DNA of 64,000 nt. Origin: Hesseltinella vesiculosa (taxonomy: Eukaryota; Mucoromycota; Mucoromycetes; Mucorales; Cunninghamellaceae). A program made the position numbers and the translations under genes. Below the pieces are notes generated by a model. That model saw nothing but the letters and a program-made list of their open reading frames with translations. It was not told the DNA's origin and searched no databases. How positions within the stretch are numbered: the first letter of the stretch is position 1; each line of letters begins with the position of its first letter. Where the stretch lies: positions 124,001 to 188,000 of the forward strand of contig MCGT01000002.1 in the NCBI GenBank assembly GCA_002104935.1. Direction: 5' to 3'. Of this stretch, positions 1 to 10,900 are shown piece by piece.

Positions 1-494
1 GTTCATGGCATCTACTCCCATCAAACAACCATAAAAAAGGGATCGGTAAGAAGTGCATCGTTTCTTTTCTCTTGGCTTCATCGTAATGTTTACCTTTTTT
101 ACCAAACCGATTAGTTTCTTCGACAAGCGTGTGAGACAAAGTTTCTGTCATTACAATAAAAAACAAGGATGGCTAATAACCGGTGATTGGTATAGGATTA
201 AAAAAATAACAAGATGGGAATAAAAATAAAAAAAAGAGGTGAAAGGCAAAGAGAAATCACACTGAAAAGCACATGACTTAAGTCGGACAAAAAAACCCCT
301 CCCCGCCTCAAAGCCAAAGCTTGCTTTTTTTGCGTCCACTCAGTGCCAACCAAGCAATGATGATGAAGTGTTTGTGTCACAAAGTCATAAAAAAAAGGAC
401 CAACCGTTTGCATTCACTTTTCATTTACTTCTGGCCCACACAAATATCACAACAGCCCCTTATGATACGCAAAAAAAGGAGTCGTAAGATCTGC
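1..494. other. intergenic, 3' flank of the dehydrogenase gene
   Basis: A/T-rich spacer with short poly-A and poly-T runs. No convincing coding region is seen. It should contain the 3' UTR of the minus-strand dehydrogenase gene that ends at 495. Confidence 0.6.
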
Positions 495-2085
495 TTAAAC
501 AAGGTTATCACCGAGAATTTGGATCTTGATGGGGTTGTCTGTGCCATTGCGTGCATGTTCAAACGCCTTGATCGCTTCATCAAACGAATAGGTATGGGTT
601 ATTAATGGCTTGACATCAATTAATCCTGCACCAAGCATCTTCACTGCAGGGTCGTAAATCTTGAAGGAGAAAAAAAAAAAAAAAAAAAAAAGTCAGCTGC
701 GCCTGATTTGTTTCGTAGTCTATTTACATTTTTGTAGCGGAACACGCCTTTGACATCCACTTCACGACTATATATTTCAGCCACAGGTAGCGTTTGCACC
801 TGAGCACCCATGCCCACCAACATCACTGTACCGCCATTGCGAGCCAGCTAAATCATCAAGGAACGGTAAGGGTATCAGACCAGTTTTTGGATCCTTTGCA
901 GGGAGTCCCCAGCGCTTACACAAATCGAGGTTTGAACACATGTTTCCACTCCGGTGCAGTCCAGCACCACATCAAAAGGTTCTTCGGCCGTCAGGATCTG
1001 ATTGGCTGTTCGACGGGCGTATTCCATATTGGGTTCACCTTGTTCTGGTCGTTCCAGTGTATATTGCGCATCTGTATAGTAGGTTTTGGCAAAATCCAGT
1101 CGTTCAGCGTTGACATCTTAGAAAAAGATGGGATGAGTTTTCTCCAGGTTGGCTAACATGTACACTTTACCGGCTATGGCAACATAAGTGGCACCTCGGG
1201 CTTTTGCAGCTGCGGCCGTCACCAAACCAATGGGGCCAGCACCAAAGATGAACACACGATGGCCCAGCTTGACATTACCACGTTCACAAGCATACAGACC
1301 CACCGACAAAGGCTCCACCAAGGCTCCTTCTGCGAAGGACACATTGTCAGGCAATCTAAGAATGAAACGACGTTTGTGAGCTACGGCCCATTTGGATCTG
1401 TCTTTGGTTGGCATCGCTTTTTACTTGTAGCAATAATCAGCCGCATGGCGGTAATAACCACACAAGGTACCATCATAAGGAGGCGTGGCAGCGCTATATA
1501 TGAAAAGTAGGTCAGATGGTGCAAGACGGTGGAACGAAGACTTACAAAGCCATGTCAGGGCACAGATTGTAGTTACCAGTCTTACATTGGGGACACATGC
1601 GGCAAGGCACGCCCGGTTCCATGGTGACACGGTCGCCTACCTTGACATGGGTAACGCCAGGGCCAACAGCCGCAATGATGCCTGCCGATTCGTGGCCAAT
1701 AATCATGGGCTTCTTCAGGATAAAAGAACCAATCCCGCCATGGAGCCAGTAGTGGACATCGCTTCCACAGATGCCAGTGCATTGCACATTGACCAATACC
1801 TCTATGAACAAGGAGACATGAGATGCTTTCATAGCCTATTTTTTTAACTTACCACCAGGACCAGCTTCGGGTACAGTACGGTCTTCCTGGAGAAAAACAA
1901 AATAGAGGAGGTGAATGGGCAAGTTGGGTTCAAAAATACATTTTGCAACTGGGTGGATTAACAAACAAACAAAACACGCGTTCCAGGTAATTTTTTGTTA
2001 ATGGGAACCATTGGTGACTTACAATGACAAGGTCTAAAGGTTTTTTCAAGACGACACAGCGATGAGACTTGGCAGTAACAGACAT
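495..2085 (-). CDS. xylitol (D-xylulose reductase)/sorbitol-type zinc alcohol dehydrogenase
   Basis: Medium-chain zinc dehydrogenase that would interconvert a polyol and its ketose with NAD (xylitol/D-xylulose or sorbitol/fructose). Start ATG is 2083-2085 ([15 protein letters not shown]) and stop TAA is 495-497. I read eight exons joined by GT..AG introns, giving about 365 residues, the usual family length. Visible motifs: [12 protein letters not shown] with the first catalytic zinc cysteine, GHES, the structural zinc cluster [15 protein letters not shown], and the Rossmann motif GAGPIG near 1230. The C-terminus reads [19 protein letters not shown]. The family is clear; xylitol against sorbitol or L-arabitol preference cannot be fixed from sequence alone. 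An SDR of the polyol type lies 10 kb away. Confidence 0.9.
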
Positions 2086-3235
2086 TAGGGATTGTATTTT
2101 TTATAAAAAAAAGAAAGGGAAAGGGAAGATAAAAAGGTCGGGAACGGGGCGAAAGGAGTTTTTTACCGCCAGCGTTCCTGCCTCTCGGGTCAACCAACCA
2201 CGTTCCAGCGCTGCTAGTAATATTCTCCGTATGGAAACCTCCAGCTTTTGGTGAGACGTCAGATTCAAACTCTTTCTTCTCCCATCATTGCGTCCCACTG
2301 TCTCTTCTTCCGAGCGGGTTTACCCGCTTGGCCCTGTACCAACCAAGTAGAGCAAAGGAAAAAAAAAAATACGAGAGGTCCCGACGTTTCTTCTTTTTTT
2401 GGTATGTTCTGTGTCTTCGCCTCCACATCGTCCATTTCCAAATCCGTAGCCCCTTTGCCCACACAAAACAAATAAGCTTTTTTTTTTAAAAAAAAAAAAA
2501 ACCACTCTACATCACGTTGGTCCATGACGTCTGTTTGTCACAATGGAGTAGGCCTGTTTTTCTTGATAGACCCGTTGATCTCCAAAAAAAACCGAAAAGC
2601 ATCGACCTCCGCCTTGATCGAAGACGGCGATACAAAGCCTTTTTTTCCCATTCGGTTTCTCATAGCGAAACCGATCGTCCACGCCATGAAGCCGAAGCTT
2701 AAGGAAAAAAGGAGACGACACTGGAGCGTTCGAGAAAAATAGTAGACATTCTCGGTAGAACTGGGGAACGATTTCTGTTTTTATTCAAGAACATGGCCCT
2801 CCTTTTTTAGCTTGATCTTCTCTGCAAAGAGTCACGCCTTTTTTACTTTATTTTAGGGTTTTTGGATCATCAGGCCGTGTCATCCACCTCCAAAAAGGTT
2901 TCCCATCCCCCCTGAATGAGATGTCAAAACCAAAACTTGTTCATTTGGCCATTTGCCATTTTTTTGCCCAATGGTAATCATGCTATGATGGCATGCATCT
3001 CTAATTCGCAATCTTACTCATCCTTCTCCACCTTTGCTCACACTTTTTTTTTTTGGCCCCACGGCCCACAAAAAAGGGGAAAGGAATGATATCAACATGT
3101 ACGATTTTGTCTTGGCTCCATTTCATTCCTTTAAAAAATGACAACCTCGCTTTTTCCATCCTCTTTTCTTTCTTATTTCCTTTATTTTTATACCAGCTTT
3201 TTTTCCCCTCTTCTACACTATACCCGTTAAAAAAA
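2086..3235. other. divergent intergenic region
   Basis: About 1.15 kb between two genes transcribed away from each other, so it should hold both promoters. Pyrimidine-rich tracts lie just upstream of both starts. There is a T-run followed by an A-run near 2476-2500. The short open frames here are low-complexity and I do not support any as a gene. Confidence 0.5.
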
Positions 3236-5210
3236 ATGAAACCACAGGACATCAGAACATTATGCTATTATGGATGCCTCAGCTTGGCGGCGGGCTATTT
3301 TTGGTTTTGGCTGGCCTTGCCTGTGGAAACATCCCCGGTCCAAAGTATTGCCACCATGGCCATTCAATGGTACAAGCGATCTCATCCCACCCCTCAAAAG
3401 CGCTATGGTTATTTCTTACATATCACCGACATGCATGTAAAGTTGAGAGTGAAAAACGAGCGATCGGCAAGGTCCGATGGGTAGCTGGCCGGGTGCATTT
3501 ATTAGTAAAAAAAAGATCTCATCCATCTTTTGTTTTCCTTGTCCATCTTAGATTGATGAATCCTATCGCCCTGGTGCTACCGTGGATTCTGATTGTCATC
3601 GCCTACCATTGGCTTCTTCAAGAACGGGACGACTAACACTGCGGCAGCAAGCCGCCTTGGCCAGCAACACTTCCACAGCGGCCCCTGAATTGGCCGGCAC
3701 TCTTGGGACGCCAGGACGTGATTGCGATAGCCCTATTGCATTGGCTCGACAAACCCTCGATTGGATTGAACAAGAATGGAAGCACAAGCTCGATTTTGTT
3801 ATCTGGACAGGCGACAATGCTAGGTAACCATGGGCTCAGAGATCACGGGGTGGGTGTAATTTATTTTTTCGAGGTGACACAGCATGCGGAAAGGAAAAGC
3901 AGAAAAAAAAATGCTCTTTCCACCTGCTCATCTTTTTTAATGAATTTGACGTCCAATTTAGACATGATTGGGATGATAAGTACAAGCGCAAGCGCAAGCA
4001 TATCTATAGTCTGAATCAGCAGATCCAACAAATGATGATGGACACGTTTGGTCCCACCGAAGAAGATCCTCGGTGGATCCCGCTTGTACCAGCCATCGGC
4101 AACAACGACATCCACCCTCACAACTTTCTCGAGCAAGATGACCATGGCCTGCTAGCCTTCTACTCCCAGCTCTGGCAACCTTGGATCCCTGATGACCAGC
4201 AGCCAACCTTTCAAAAAGGAGGCTATTTTGCCGTTGACGTTGGCCCTCAAATGCGCGTGCTGTCCATGAACACGCTTTACTTTTACAGCAAAAACTCTGG
4301 TGTGCGTGACTGCCATAAGCCTGGTCTTGCCCACGACCACATGCAATGGTTTGCCGATCAATTGGCTCTTGCCAAGCAAGATCGTGTCAAGGTCCTGGTG
4401 ATGGGCCATGTGCCGCCTTCTCCTCGTGATTACCGCCCTTCATGCTTCCAACAGTACACCCAGCTCTCATCCGAATATGCCGATCTCGTCCAGGGTCATC
4501 TCTATGGCCACCTCAACATGGATCATTTTCTCCTCTACGGTGATGAAGACAACAGTCAACTGGTAAAACCAGACAGCAGCCAACTGGTAAAACCGCCTGA
4601 CTTCATTCCTCGTTTTAAATCCCGCCGCCCACTCACCTTCCTTTCCCCCCCCTTTTTTTTTTCCTTCTAGACCGACGGTGACAACGGGGATGATCCTGAG
4701 GTGCATGTCAACCGCAACATTGAAAAGTATGTGGGCTGGCTACAAAGCATGTATAGCTCGTTGTTGGATGATTTGGAGGACGAAAAGAGCGAGCGCGACG
4801 ATAGCCGGGCCCTTGATGAACTGGCATCCAAGTTGGTGGTGGTCCAGGTCTCGCCCTCAGTCCTGCCCGTCTACCTACCGACGCTGCGCGTCTTCCGCTA
4901 TGAAATCAATGACGATGACCAATCGTCGACCAAAAAGCCCCATGGCACTCTCCTAGGCTTCAACCAGTATCTAGCCAACATCACCCAATGGGACCAGACC
5001 ACCCATTTGAAAAACACCCCTCTCGATTATACCTTGGAATATACCACCGAAGACGCTTATGGGCTCCGTGATCTCACTCCCAAGAGCTACTATGATCTTG
5101 TCAAGCATTTCGTTCAAGAAGAACAGCGTCGTGCCACTGACGGACTCTGGGCCACCTACATCAGAAACATGTTTGTCCAAACTCTCGATTTCGACCTCTC
5201 TCCTATGTGA
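3236..5210 (+). CDS. PPN1: vacuolar endopolyphosphatase (Ppn1/Phm5 family)
   Basis: Calcineurin-like metallophosphoesterase that cuts long polyphosphate chains in the vacuole. Start ATG 3236 is followed by one hydrophobic segment (CYYGCLSLAAGYFWFWLAL), a signal-anchor typical of Ppn1. Exon joins give HITDMH then IDESYRPGATVDSDCH, next the metal-binding WTGDNARHDWDD across an intron at about 3824-3960, then AIGNNDIHPHN and VMGHVPP, and finally GHLNMDHF. These are the D-H, GDN, GNND, GH and GHxNxDH blocks of the family. A further intron ends with TAG at 4670. Its donor site is present twice (4563 and 4587), both in frame. Stop TGA is 5208-5210. Roughly 530 residues, somewhat shorter than yeast Ppn1. 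Confidence 0.9.
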
Positions 5211-5982
5211 GACTCCGCGTTGGAAACTGCGATTGTTATTTTTCATCCCTCTCTCTATTTTAACATGATTACAATATTTGATATCAAAAAATCACCCAAT
5301 TTAGCCTACGGCTGGCAGCGGATGCTTCCGGACTGAGGAGAGTTGACGTCATTTGGAAGTGGCCTTGGCCATCAGGACAAAGTGACCTCGCGTGATTTCA
5401 CCACCCTGTTTTTCTATCCAAAAGAAAAATCTCTTATGGTGCAATGAAATCAGCGATTTTTTTTGGTTCGTTTTCATGGGCAAGTGGCGTTGGGGGGGGG
5501 GGACTGGGCTGTTTTCACAGTGTAGAAAAATCGCTCATCTCACAAAGAGCGCGTCAACCAAATAATGACAGCATCATTAGGATTTTATAAAAGCAATCTA
5601 GCTCACTCCTTCCGCGTTGGCTCTGGGCCAAACGGGCTACCAAAAAAAAAAAAAAATAAAAAAAAAAGTTGCATTGTATTTTTGGCTGGAGGTATCGACA
5701 CAAGCATTTGCTGCAGGTCCTCGTGAAAAGACATTGACGCTGAAGAAACCTGGCTGCTCGGAGAAGGCCGGTCAACTCCGTGTGCTTGGTTGGGTTTCCT
5801 GGATAACTGAAGATCTCGTATCATCCTGCAAATCGCGAGTTTTGGCCCTCTCTCTCTCATTTTTATACTCAACCGTAGAAAAAAAAATCCGCGACTGCGC
5901 ATGAAAAAGAAAAAAAAAAAAACGTGTCTCTGTAATGTGCAGCTTTTGCCCTGGACCTTCATACCTGTGACCTTTCCTGCTT
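5211..5982. other. convergent intergenic region
   Basis: Spacer between the ends of the convergent endopolyphosphatase and GNAT genes. It holds a G10 run near 5495, an interrupted A-run at 5641-5668 and A-rich tracts near 5879-5920. No gene is supported. Confidence 0.5.
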
Positions 5983-6525
5983 TTATTCAGTACCCCTGTG
6001 GAGGCTGTCAAGGGAGATGGTGTAGCGTCGAGTGTCGACGGGGAGATCGCGCGCCATGTGAGTGATCAGGGTTTGGTCGTGGAACCAGCCTTTGCGATCG
6101 TAAAAGCGGACAGCTTGGGTATTCTGCTCCATGACATAGAGATAGACTTTGTGAAAACCTTTGGCTCGGGACCAATCGCATGCGGCGTCTAGAAGCGCTG
6201 TTCCGATGCCTCGGCCATGCCAGTGGCCAGGCATCACATGCAAGTGATCAATGTACACCATGTCCTTTTCCTTTGCTTCGACGTATTCGCACACCACAAA
6301 CCCGACCGGCTGGTTGTCGGTATCGTCGTAGGCAAGCTGGACACACTGGGTGTCGGTCTGAAAGGGCAGCTTGTTCAGCCATTGTTGCCGTCGGTCCTCG
6401 TACACGTCTTCGTCCAAAAACTTGTCAGGCACAAGGCCCCTGTATGTGGCTTTCCAGCTCTGGATATGCATCTTCACCAACACGTCCAAGTCATCATCAC
6501 TGGCAAGTCGATATCGAATAGACAT
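5983..6525 (-). CDS. GNAT-family N-acetyltransferase, copy 1
   Basis: A 180-residue acetyl-CoA-dependent acetyltransferase of the GNAT fold. Start ATG is taken at 6523-6525 (MSIRYRLASDDDLDVLVKM). The open frame extends further 5' only through poly-F coded by an A/T tract, which is unlikely to be translated. Stop TAA is 5983-5985. The acetyl-CoA pyrophosphate loop is seen as HGRGIGTALLDAA, preceded by the beta-strand VYIDHLHVMPGHW and followed by VYLYVMEQNTQAVRFYDRKGW, the typical motif B. The substrate is unknown. It lies next to a second GNAT gene in the same direction with the same layout, so the two look like an old tandem duplication. No intron is needed. Confidence 0.85.
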   Translation of the reverse strand: MSIRYRLASDDDLDVLVKMHIQSWKATYRGLVPDKFLDEDVYEDRRQQWLNKLPFQTDTQCVQLAYDDTDNQPVGFVVCEYVEAKEKDMVYIDHLHVMPGHWHGRGIGTALLDAACDWSRAKGFHKVYLYVMEQNTQAVRFYDRKGWFHDQTLITHMARDLPVDTRRYTISLDSLHRGTE

Positions 6526-6703
6526 GGCCAGCCAACTCCAGGAAACCAAGTAACCAAGTGAAATAAAACTGAAAAGAAAAGAAAAAGCAGCCCCAAATTG
6601 GAAGGAGCAAAAAAAAAAAAAAAAAAAGAAAAAGGCGTCGCTCATGACTCAACTCGTGGGAAAGCCAATAAAAGAAAGCTGCGGATAGGGCAAAAAAAAA
6701 AGT

Positions 6704-7219
6704 TTATTCAAAATGCATCTCGTAACGCCTAGCATGAATGGTTTGGTCACGGATGACGGTAGTATCATTGCTGGTATGAGTCATGCCAAAACGTTCATAA
6801 AACTGGATGGCTGATGCGTTTGCTTCAAATGTGTACAGATAGATCTGGTGGATCTGCTTGGACCGAGCCCACTCCATAGCGTAGAATAAAAGCTGTTTGC
6901 CAATGCCAGCGCCTTGCCATTTTTCCAGCACATGTACGTGATCAACATAGACCAGGTCTTTTTCCTTGTCTGGGTTCCATTCGCATAGCACATACCCCAC
7001 GCTTTCACCCGTGTTGTCATCATAGGCAACCCCAGTCTTGCTTCGATCGCTGACCAAAGGGCGCCGTTTAGCCCACACCTTTGGGCCCAGTTCAACAATG
7101 TCTTCATCTAAGTAAGCATCCGGGACAAAGCCTCGATAGCTTGTTTGCATGCTTATCCTAGAAATCCCCATTAAAACTTCGACGTCGTCGTCCGTGGCTT
7201 GTCTAATCTGGATGCCCAT
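6704..7219 (-). CDS. GNAT-family N-acetyltransferase, copy 2
   Basis: A 171-residue, intron-free GNAT protein starting MGIQIRQATDDDVEVLMGIS. Shared landmarks with copy 1 are the YRGFVPDAYLDED segment after helix 1, VYVDHVHVLEKWQGAGIGKQLL (acetyl-CoA loop QGAGIG) and IYLYTFEANASAIQFYERFGM. The product and substrate are not recognisable beyond the family. Spacing to copy 1 is about 180 bp, both on the minus strand. The two proteins match along their whole length but are clearly diverged, so the duplication is not recent. Confidence 0.88.
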   Translation of the reverse strand: MGIQIRQATDDDVEVLMGISRISMQTSYRGFVPDAYLDEDIVELGPKVWAKRRPLVSDRSKTGVAYDDNTGESVGYVLCEWNPDKEKDLVYVDHVHVLEKWQGAGIGKQLLFYAMEWARSKQIHQIYLYTFEANASAIQFYERFGMTHTSNDTTVIRDQTIHARRYEMHFE

Positions 7220-7555
7220 GGCGAAAGGTAGAATATTAAAAAATTAAAGCGAGAAAACAAAGAAAAAAAGGGAAACATCTAGAAAAAAGATCGCCCTTTT
7301 TTAGAATTTGCAGAAAACACTGTGCCTTCCACTTGGGCTTAGGCCAAGAAGGGTCGTCTCCTTGGCTTCTTTCCTTGGCATTCCCAAGGCCAAATAAAAG
7401 CAACAAAGAGAACGAGATGGGGGTATATTTTATTATCGAGACCCGCAGTCAAAAGCAATAAGAAGGCTCGAGTTAGCCTGCAAAAGTAACCACAAAAGCA
7501 TGCCGTGGGCCACAGCAAATGAGAAAGTGTCTTGTCGTCGTCTCGGAAACACAGT
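7220..7555. other. intergenic spacer
   Basis: 336 bp between the second GNAT gene and the small unknown gene. A/T-rich near 7230-7300, with no supported gene. It should contain the GNAT copy 2 promoter and the 3' UTR of the small gene. Confidence 0.5.
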
Positions 7556-7795
7556 TTACCAATCATTGTTAAACATGGGCTGACCCCATCCGTTCTGATT
7601 GTTACTATCCAGCTCAACATTCCCCCAAGCAGCGTCGCCTTGTTGAGATTCATCTTGCAGACCAAATCGTTCCATGAGCTCTTTGTTGGACGTGGCCGCC
7701 GTCACCATGGACATCTGCCTTGGTTCGACAGCTTTTAGCCATTCGTCATGGGTTTTCCACTTGGGATTGCCTGGATGTTCAGGTGATTTTGACAT
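7556..7795 (-). CDS. small hypothetical protein, 79 residues
   Basis: Open frame starting MSKSPEHPGNPKWKTHDEWL at 7795 and ending GWGQPMFNNDW before a TAA stop at 7556-7558. The frame is open further upstream, but the preceding DNA is A/T-rich and promoter-like, so the 7795 Met is preferred. The protein is hydrophilic with a helical middle (TAATSNKELMERFGLQDES) and an Asn/Gly/Trp-rich tail. No signal peptide, membrane segment or cysteine is present. I do not recognise the family. Its compact composition and tight placement between genes on the same strand suggest a real gene rather than chance. Confidence 0.55.
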   Translation of the reverse strand: MSKSPEHPGNPKWKTHDEWLKAVEPRQMSMVTAATSNKELMERFGLQDESQQGDAAWGNVELDSNNQNGWGQPMFNNDW

Positions 7796-7969
7796 GTTTC
7801 TATGTAGTAGATTTAGGATGAAAGATACCAAAATAAAAAATAAAAATTAAAAAATATAAAAAAGGCGGTGGAGAATTTTTGGATTAGGGGGGATGAACGA
7901 GCATCACTCTTGCCTTTTATTTTTGTGCCTGGCTAACCTAAGGATTTAGGAATTCAAGGTAAATTGGTA

Positions 7970-10900
7970 TCATTGTAGTTGCTGCAGTAGATCCCAGCCA
8001 TACTGGACATGATCCACGGGCGTGAGAGAGAGGACTTTGATGGTGACAAAAGGGAGGCCAGCGACAGAGAGATCGTGTTGCTGGTTTTTCCACCGCACAG
8101 GGACCAAGCCAAGGGTATCCATGACGGATTTTGCGGCTGGGTGATTCGAGAAGTATTGTTCAAAATAAACAGAGAAGTGGCTCAGAGACTCTGCACGTCT
8201 GCAGAGATCGTTCAACGTCATGCCATTGCGAAGGCGGAAGGTGGCCAGATCGTTGTCACTGGCGGAAGCCGACCCGAGGAGTCTGTTGCCAGCATACATA
8301 GTCCCCGATTGCCACACAGCATCCTTGATGGCTTCTTTCTGTTTCTTCTGGAGCATCAGTAAAGCAAAGACCAAATCATCGCCGTCCATCATAGCTTCAG
8401 CCCGGCCAGAGCCGTCATACATTGTGGCCCTTGCCTCGGCACGGAAGTGTTTGCGAGCATCCTTGCATTGACCTTGGCATTGCCCACCACTAACCACACC
8501 CCCACAAGCCTGACAAAGCCATTGCAGAAGCACAGAATGAATACGGAGCACGCGTACCACCGACTTGGAGATCCCGTCCATATCCCAATCGTTTTGTTGG
8601 TCCGGTTGGCTGGCTGTTGCGTTGTTGTTGTCGTCGTCCGGCGCATGGGTATCAAAGTCACTGATGCCACCAGCTCGTTTGGCGATGAGATCAGAAGCTA
8701 AGCCTTGGCCAGCCAAGGTTGCTAGGGGTCGGATGGGCAAATTCTCGGTGGCAGCGGCCCAAGTGTCGGCCATTGAGATGTCCAGGAGATTGTCGACCAT
8801 GATGACAGTAAAGAGGCTGGCAGACCCATACCAACGTTTGCTCTTGGCGCTCTTCCTTATCCTGACCTGCAAAAGGGTAAAACAAAGAATAAATGAACGA
8901 TGCCACACGTCATCTCACCATGTATTTTTTTTTTTTTTTTTACCTTTCGCAAAAGGACTGTGTTGCCGGGCACCACGCCGGGTTCAAAGAGAGCTTGCTG
9001 AAAGGCAGCATCAAAGTATACATCCAAACTGGCCATACCGTCCAGCTGGCCCAATTTCAGAAACAGGCGCCGAGTTGCATGGCCATTGCCCAAGCCAATG
9101 GTATCGAAGAGGTCAGCAGCCAGGTTTTGGTTGCTGGAAGTGACCAGGCGATCAGAGGCGGCGTCGCTGTTAGTGAACGTTTTGGCCAGGATCACCCCAC
9201 GCACATTGACTAAGGCTGGCAGCTGTTCTTGGCCATGGCGGGCACGTGTGATTAGTTCCTTGACGGAGAACGCCGATTGCGCTTGCCGGTACTGCGCCCA
9301 GAGTTGGTCAAGACGATTCTGGATGCTTTGTCTGTAAGTGCTCCTAGTAGGGTTGAGCGTGCGAATGGCAGCGGATGAGATGTCGTCGTACACAGGCACA
9401 AGTTTCATCTCAGGCTGGGCCGGCGGCTGGCCGAAATTTTCTCGCAGGGGACAGTCGATCAAGGCAAATTGGTGAACAGCACTGTCGATGTACACTGTCG
9501 AGATCATGGAACGCGTATCGGGTTTGAACATGTTCACGCCATGGATGACAATTCGCTGACCAGCTTCCAGAGGGCCAGCCATGGCAAGGCTGTTAAAGAC
9601 AGTGGTGAAGATCAACGTGACTTCTCGAGGTACATCATGGTCGGCAGGCCCGTCTAGGACCATCAATGGGTACAGCAGCGTGCGCACAGACAGTTGCAGA
9701 TGAATGGAGTGGTTTCGCACTAGTTTTTCTGTAGGCGAGATTTCAAGGATAAAGAAGACACGCGGAGGTGGGGCATCGCCATTGCCGTCCTCCTCTTGGT
9801 TGCCGGTGGCATGTGCCAAGGTGCCCGCAATGGCATTCGCATAGTCGCCAGCTTGAGTTTGGTCACTCGATGAAGGTGCCAGGCGAAAGCCACACGGTTC
9901 TCTGGAAGGCGACAAGGGTGGGTGGATGTGATAAGCAGCAGGCGTAGGAGGTGTGATGCTGTGCAAAGGTACCATGTCGTCCATGGAGCACATCAAGTAT
10001 TTTTTGACCAGGGGCACCTTGTTGTCCTGGCCAAGGGAATCCACCCCAGAGTGATAGGAAACATCTTCAACAATCCATTGGAACCGCTTGAGAAGGAAAA
10101 AGGTGCCTGGGGTCAAGGCTCGGTGGTGCGGATGGTCTTGACTTGGCGTCACCACCAGTGGCACACGCTGGGTGTCGTCGGTCAGGTAGAGTCTGCCGTC
10201 GTTCAGGTACTGGGCAAGGCCAAGGACCCACGCAGTGTCGTTGGTGTTGGCATCAAAAAAGTAACGGTCGACACGGGCAGATGTGCGTTGCATCTGGGGG
10301 CTGAGCCGGTTGGGTGGGTGGTGGGTCAAGCGCGATTTTCCAGGACTGTCGTCGTCTCGCTCGATCCAGGTCAGGATCTGGGTGAGGGTAGGGAACGCGT
10401 CCAGCTGGAGACGTGGTGACCTGGCGGTCGAGCCGTGCATGGCCAAGCAGGAGCGGCCATGGTGAAAAAAATCCGCATACATGTCGCCCTGAGTTTGCAC
10501 CAGTCGGTTGCCGGTGGTCGAGAGCACAAGCTGGCCAGTCTCTTCCCACAGAGAGTAGAGGGCTGGTACGTCGTTGGCGGTTTTGCTGTCCTCATTTAGC
10601 GTCGAACGAAACTTGGCGTGCAAGGCGGCAAACAGTTCGAGCTGCCGGATGAGTGAGGCGGCATGAAGATGGTGACAGCTGCAGAGGGAATAAACACGCA
10701 GCTTCAATTCTTGAAAGCTATTGTTCCACGCTTGGCCAAAGACGTGAAGAGGGTCGGTGGTCATTGGGCTAAGCGGAGGCGTGCCTTCCATGAATGAGGC
10801 AAACGACGTGATCTTGACATTGCTTCGCATGCAGGCAATCATAAAGACGACGTGGCGTGGTCTATGTGGTTGAGAGGGATCTTCCATCGGAGGATCGTTG

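Noticed and set aside
2265..2525. Minus-strand frame with poly-F and poly-K
   Set aside because: Derived from T/A runs in an intergenic region.
3053..3235. Upstream in-frame ATG extending the endopolyphosphatase
   Set aside because: The extension would place 61 extra residues, many coded by T-runs, before the signal-anchor; ATG 3236 gives a normal N-terminus.
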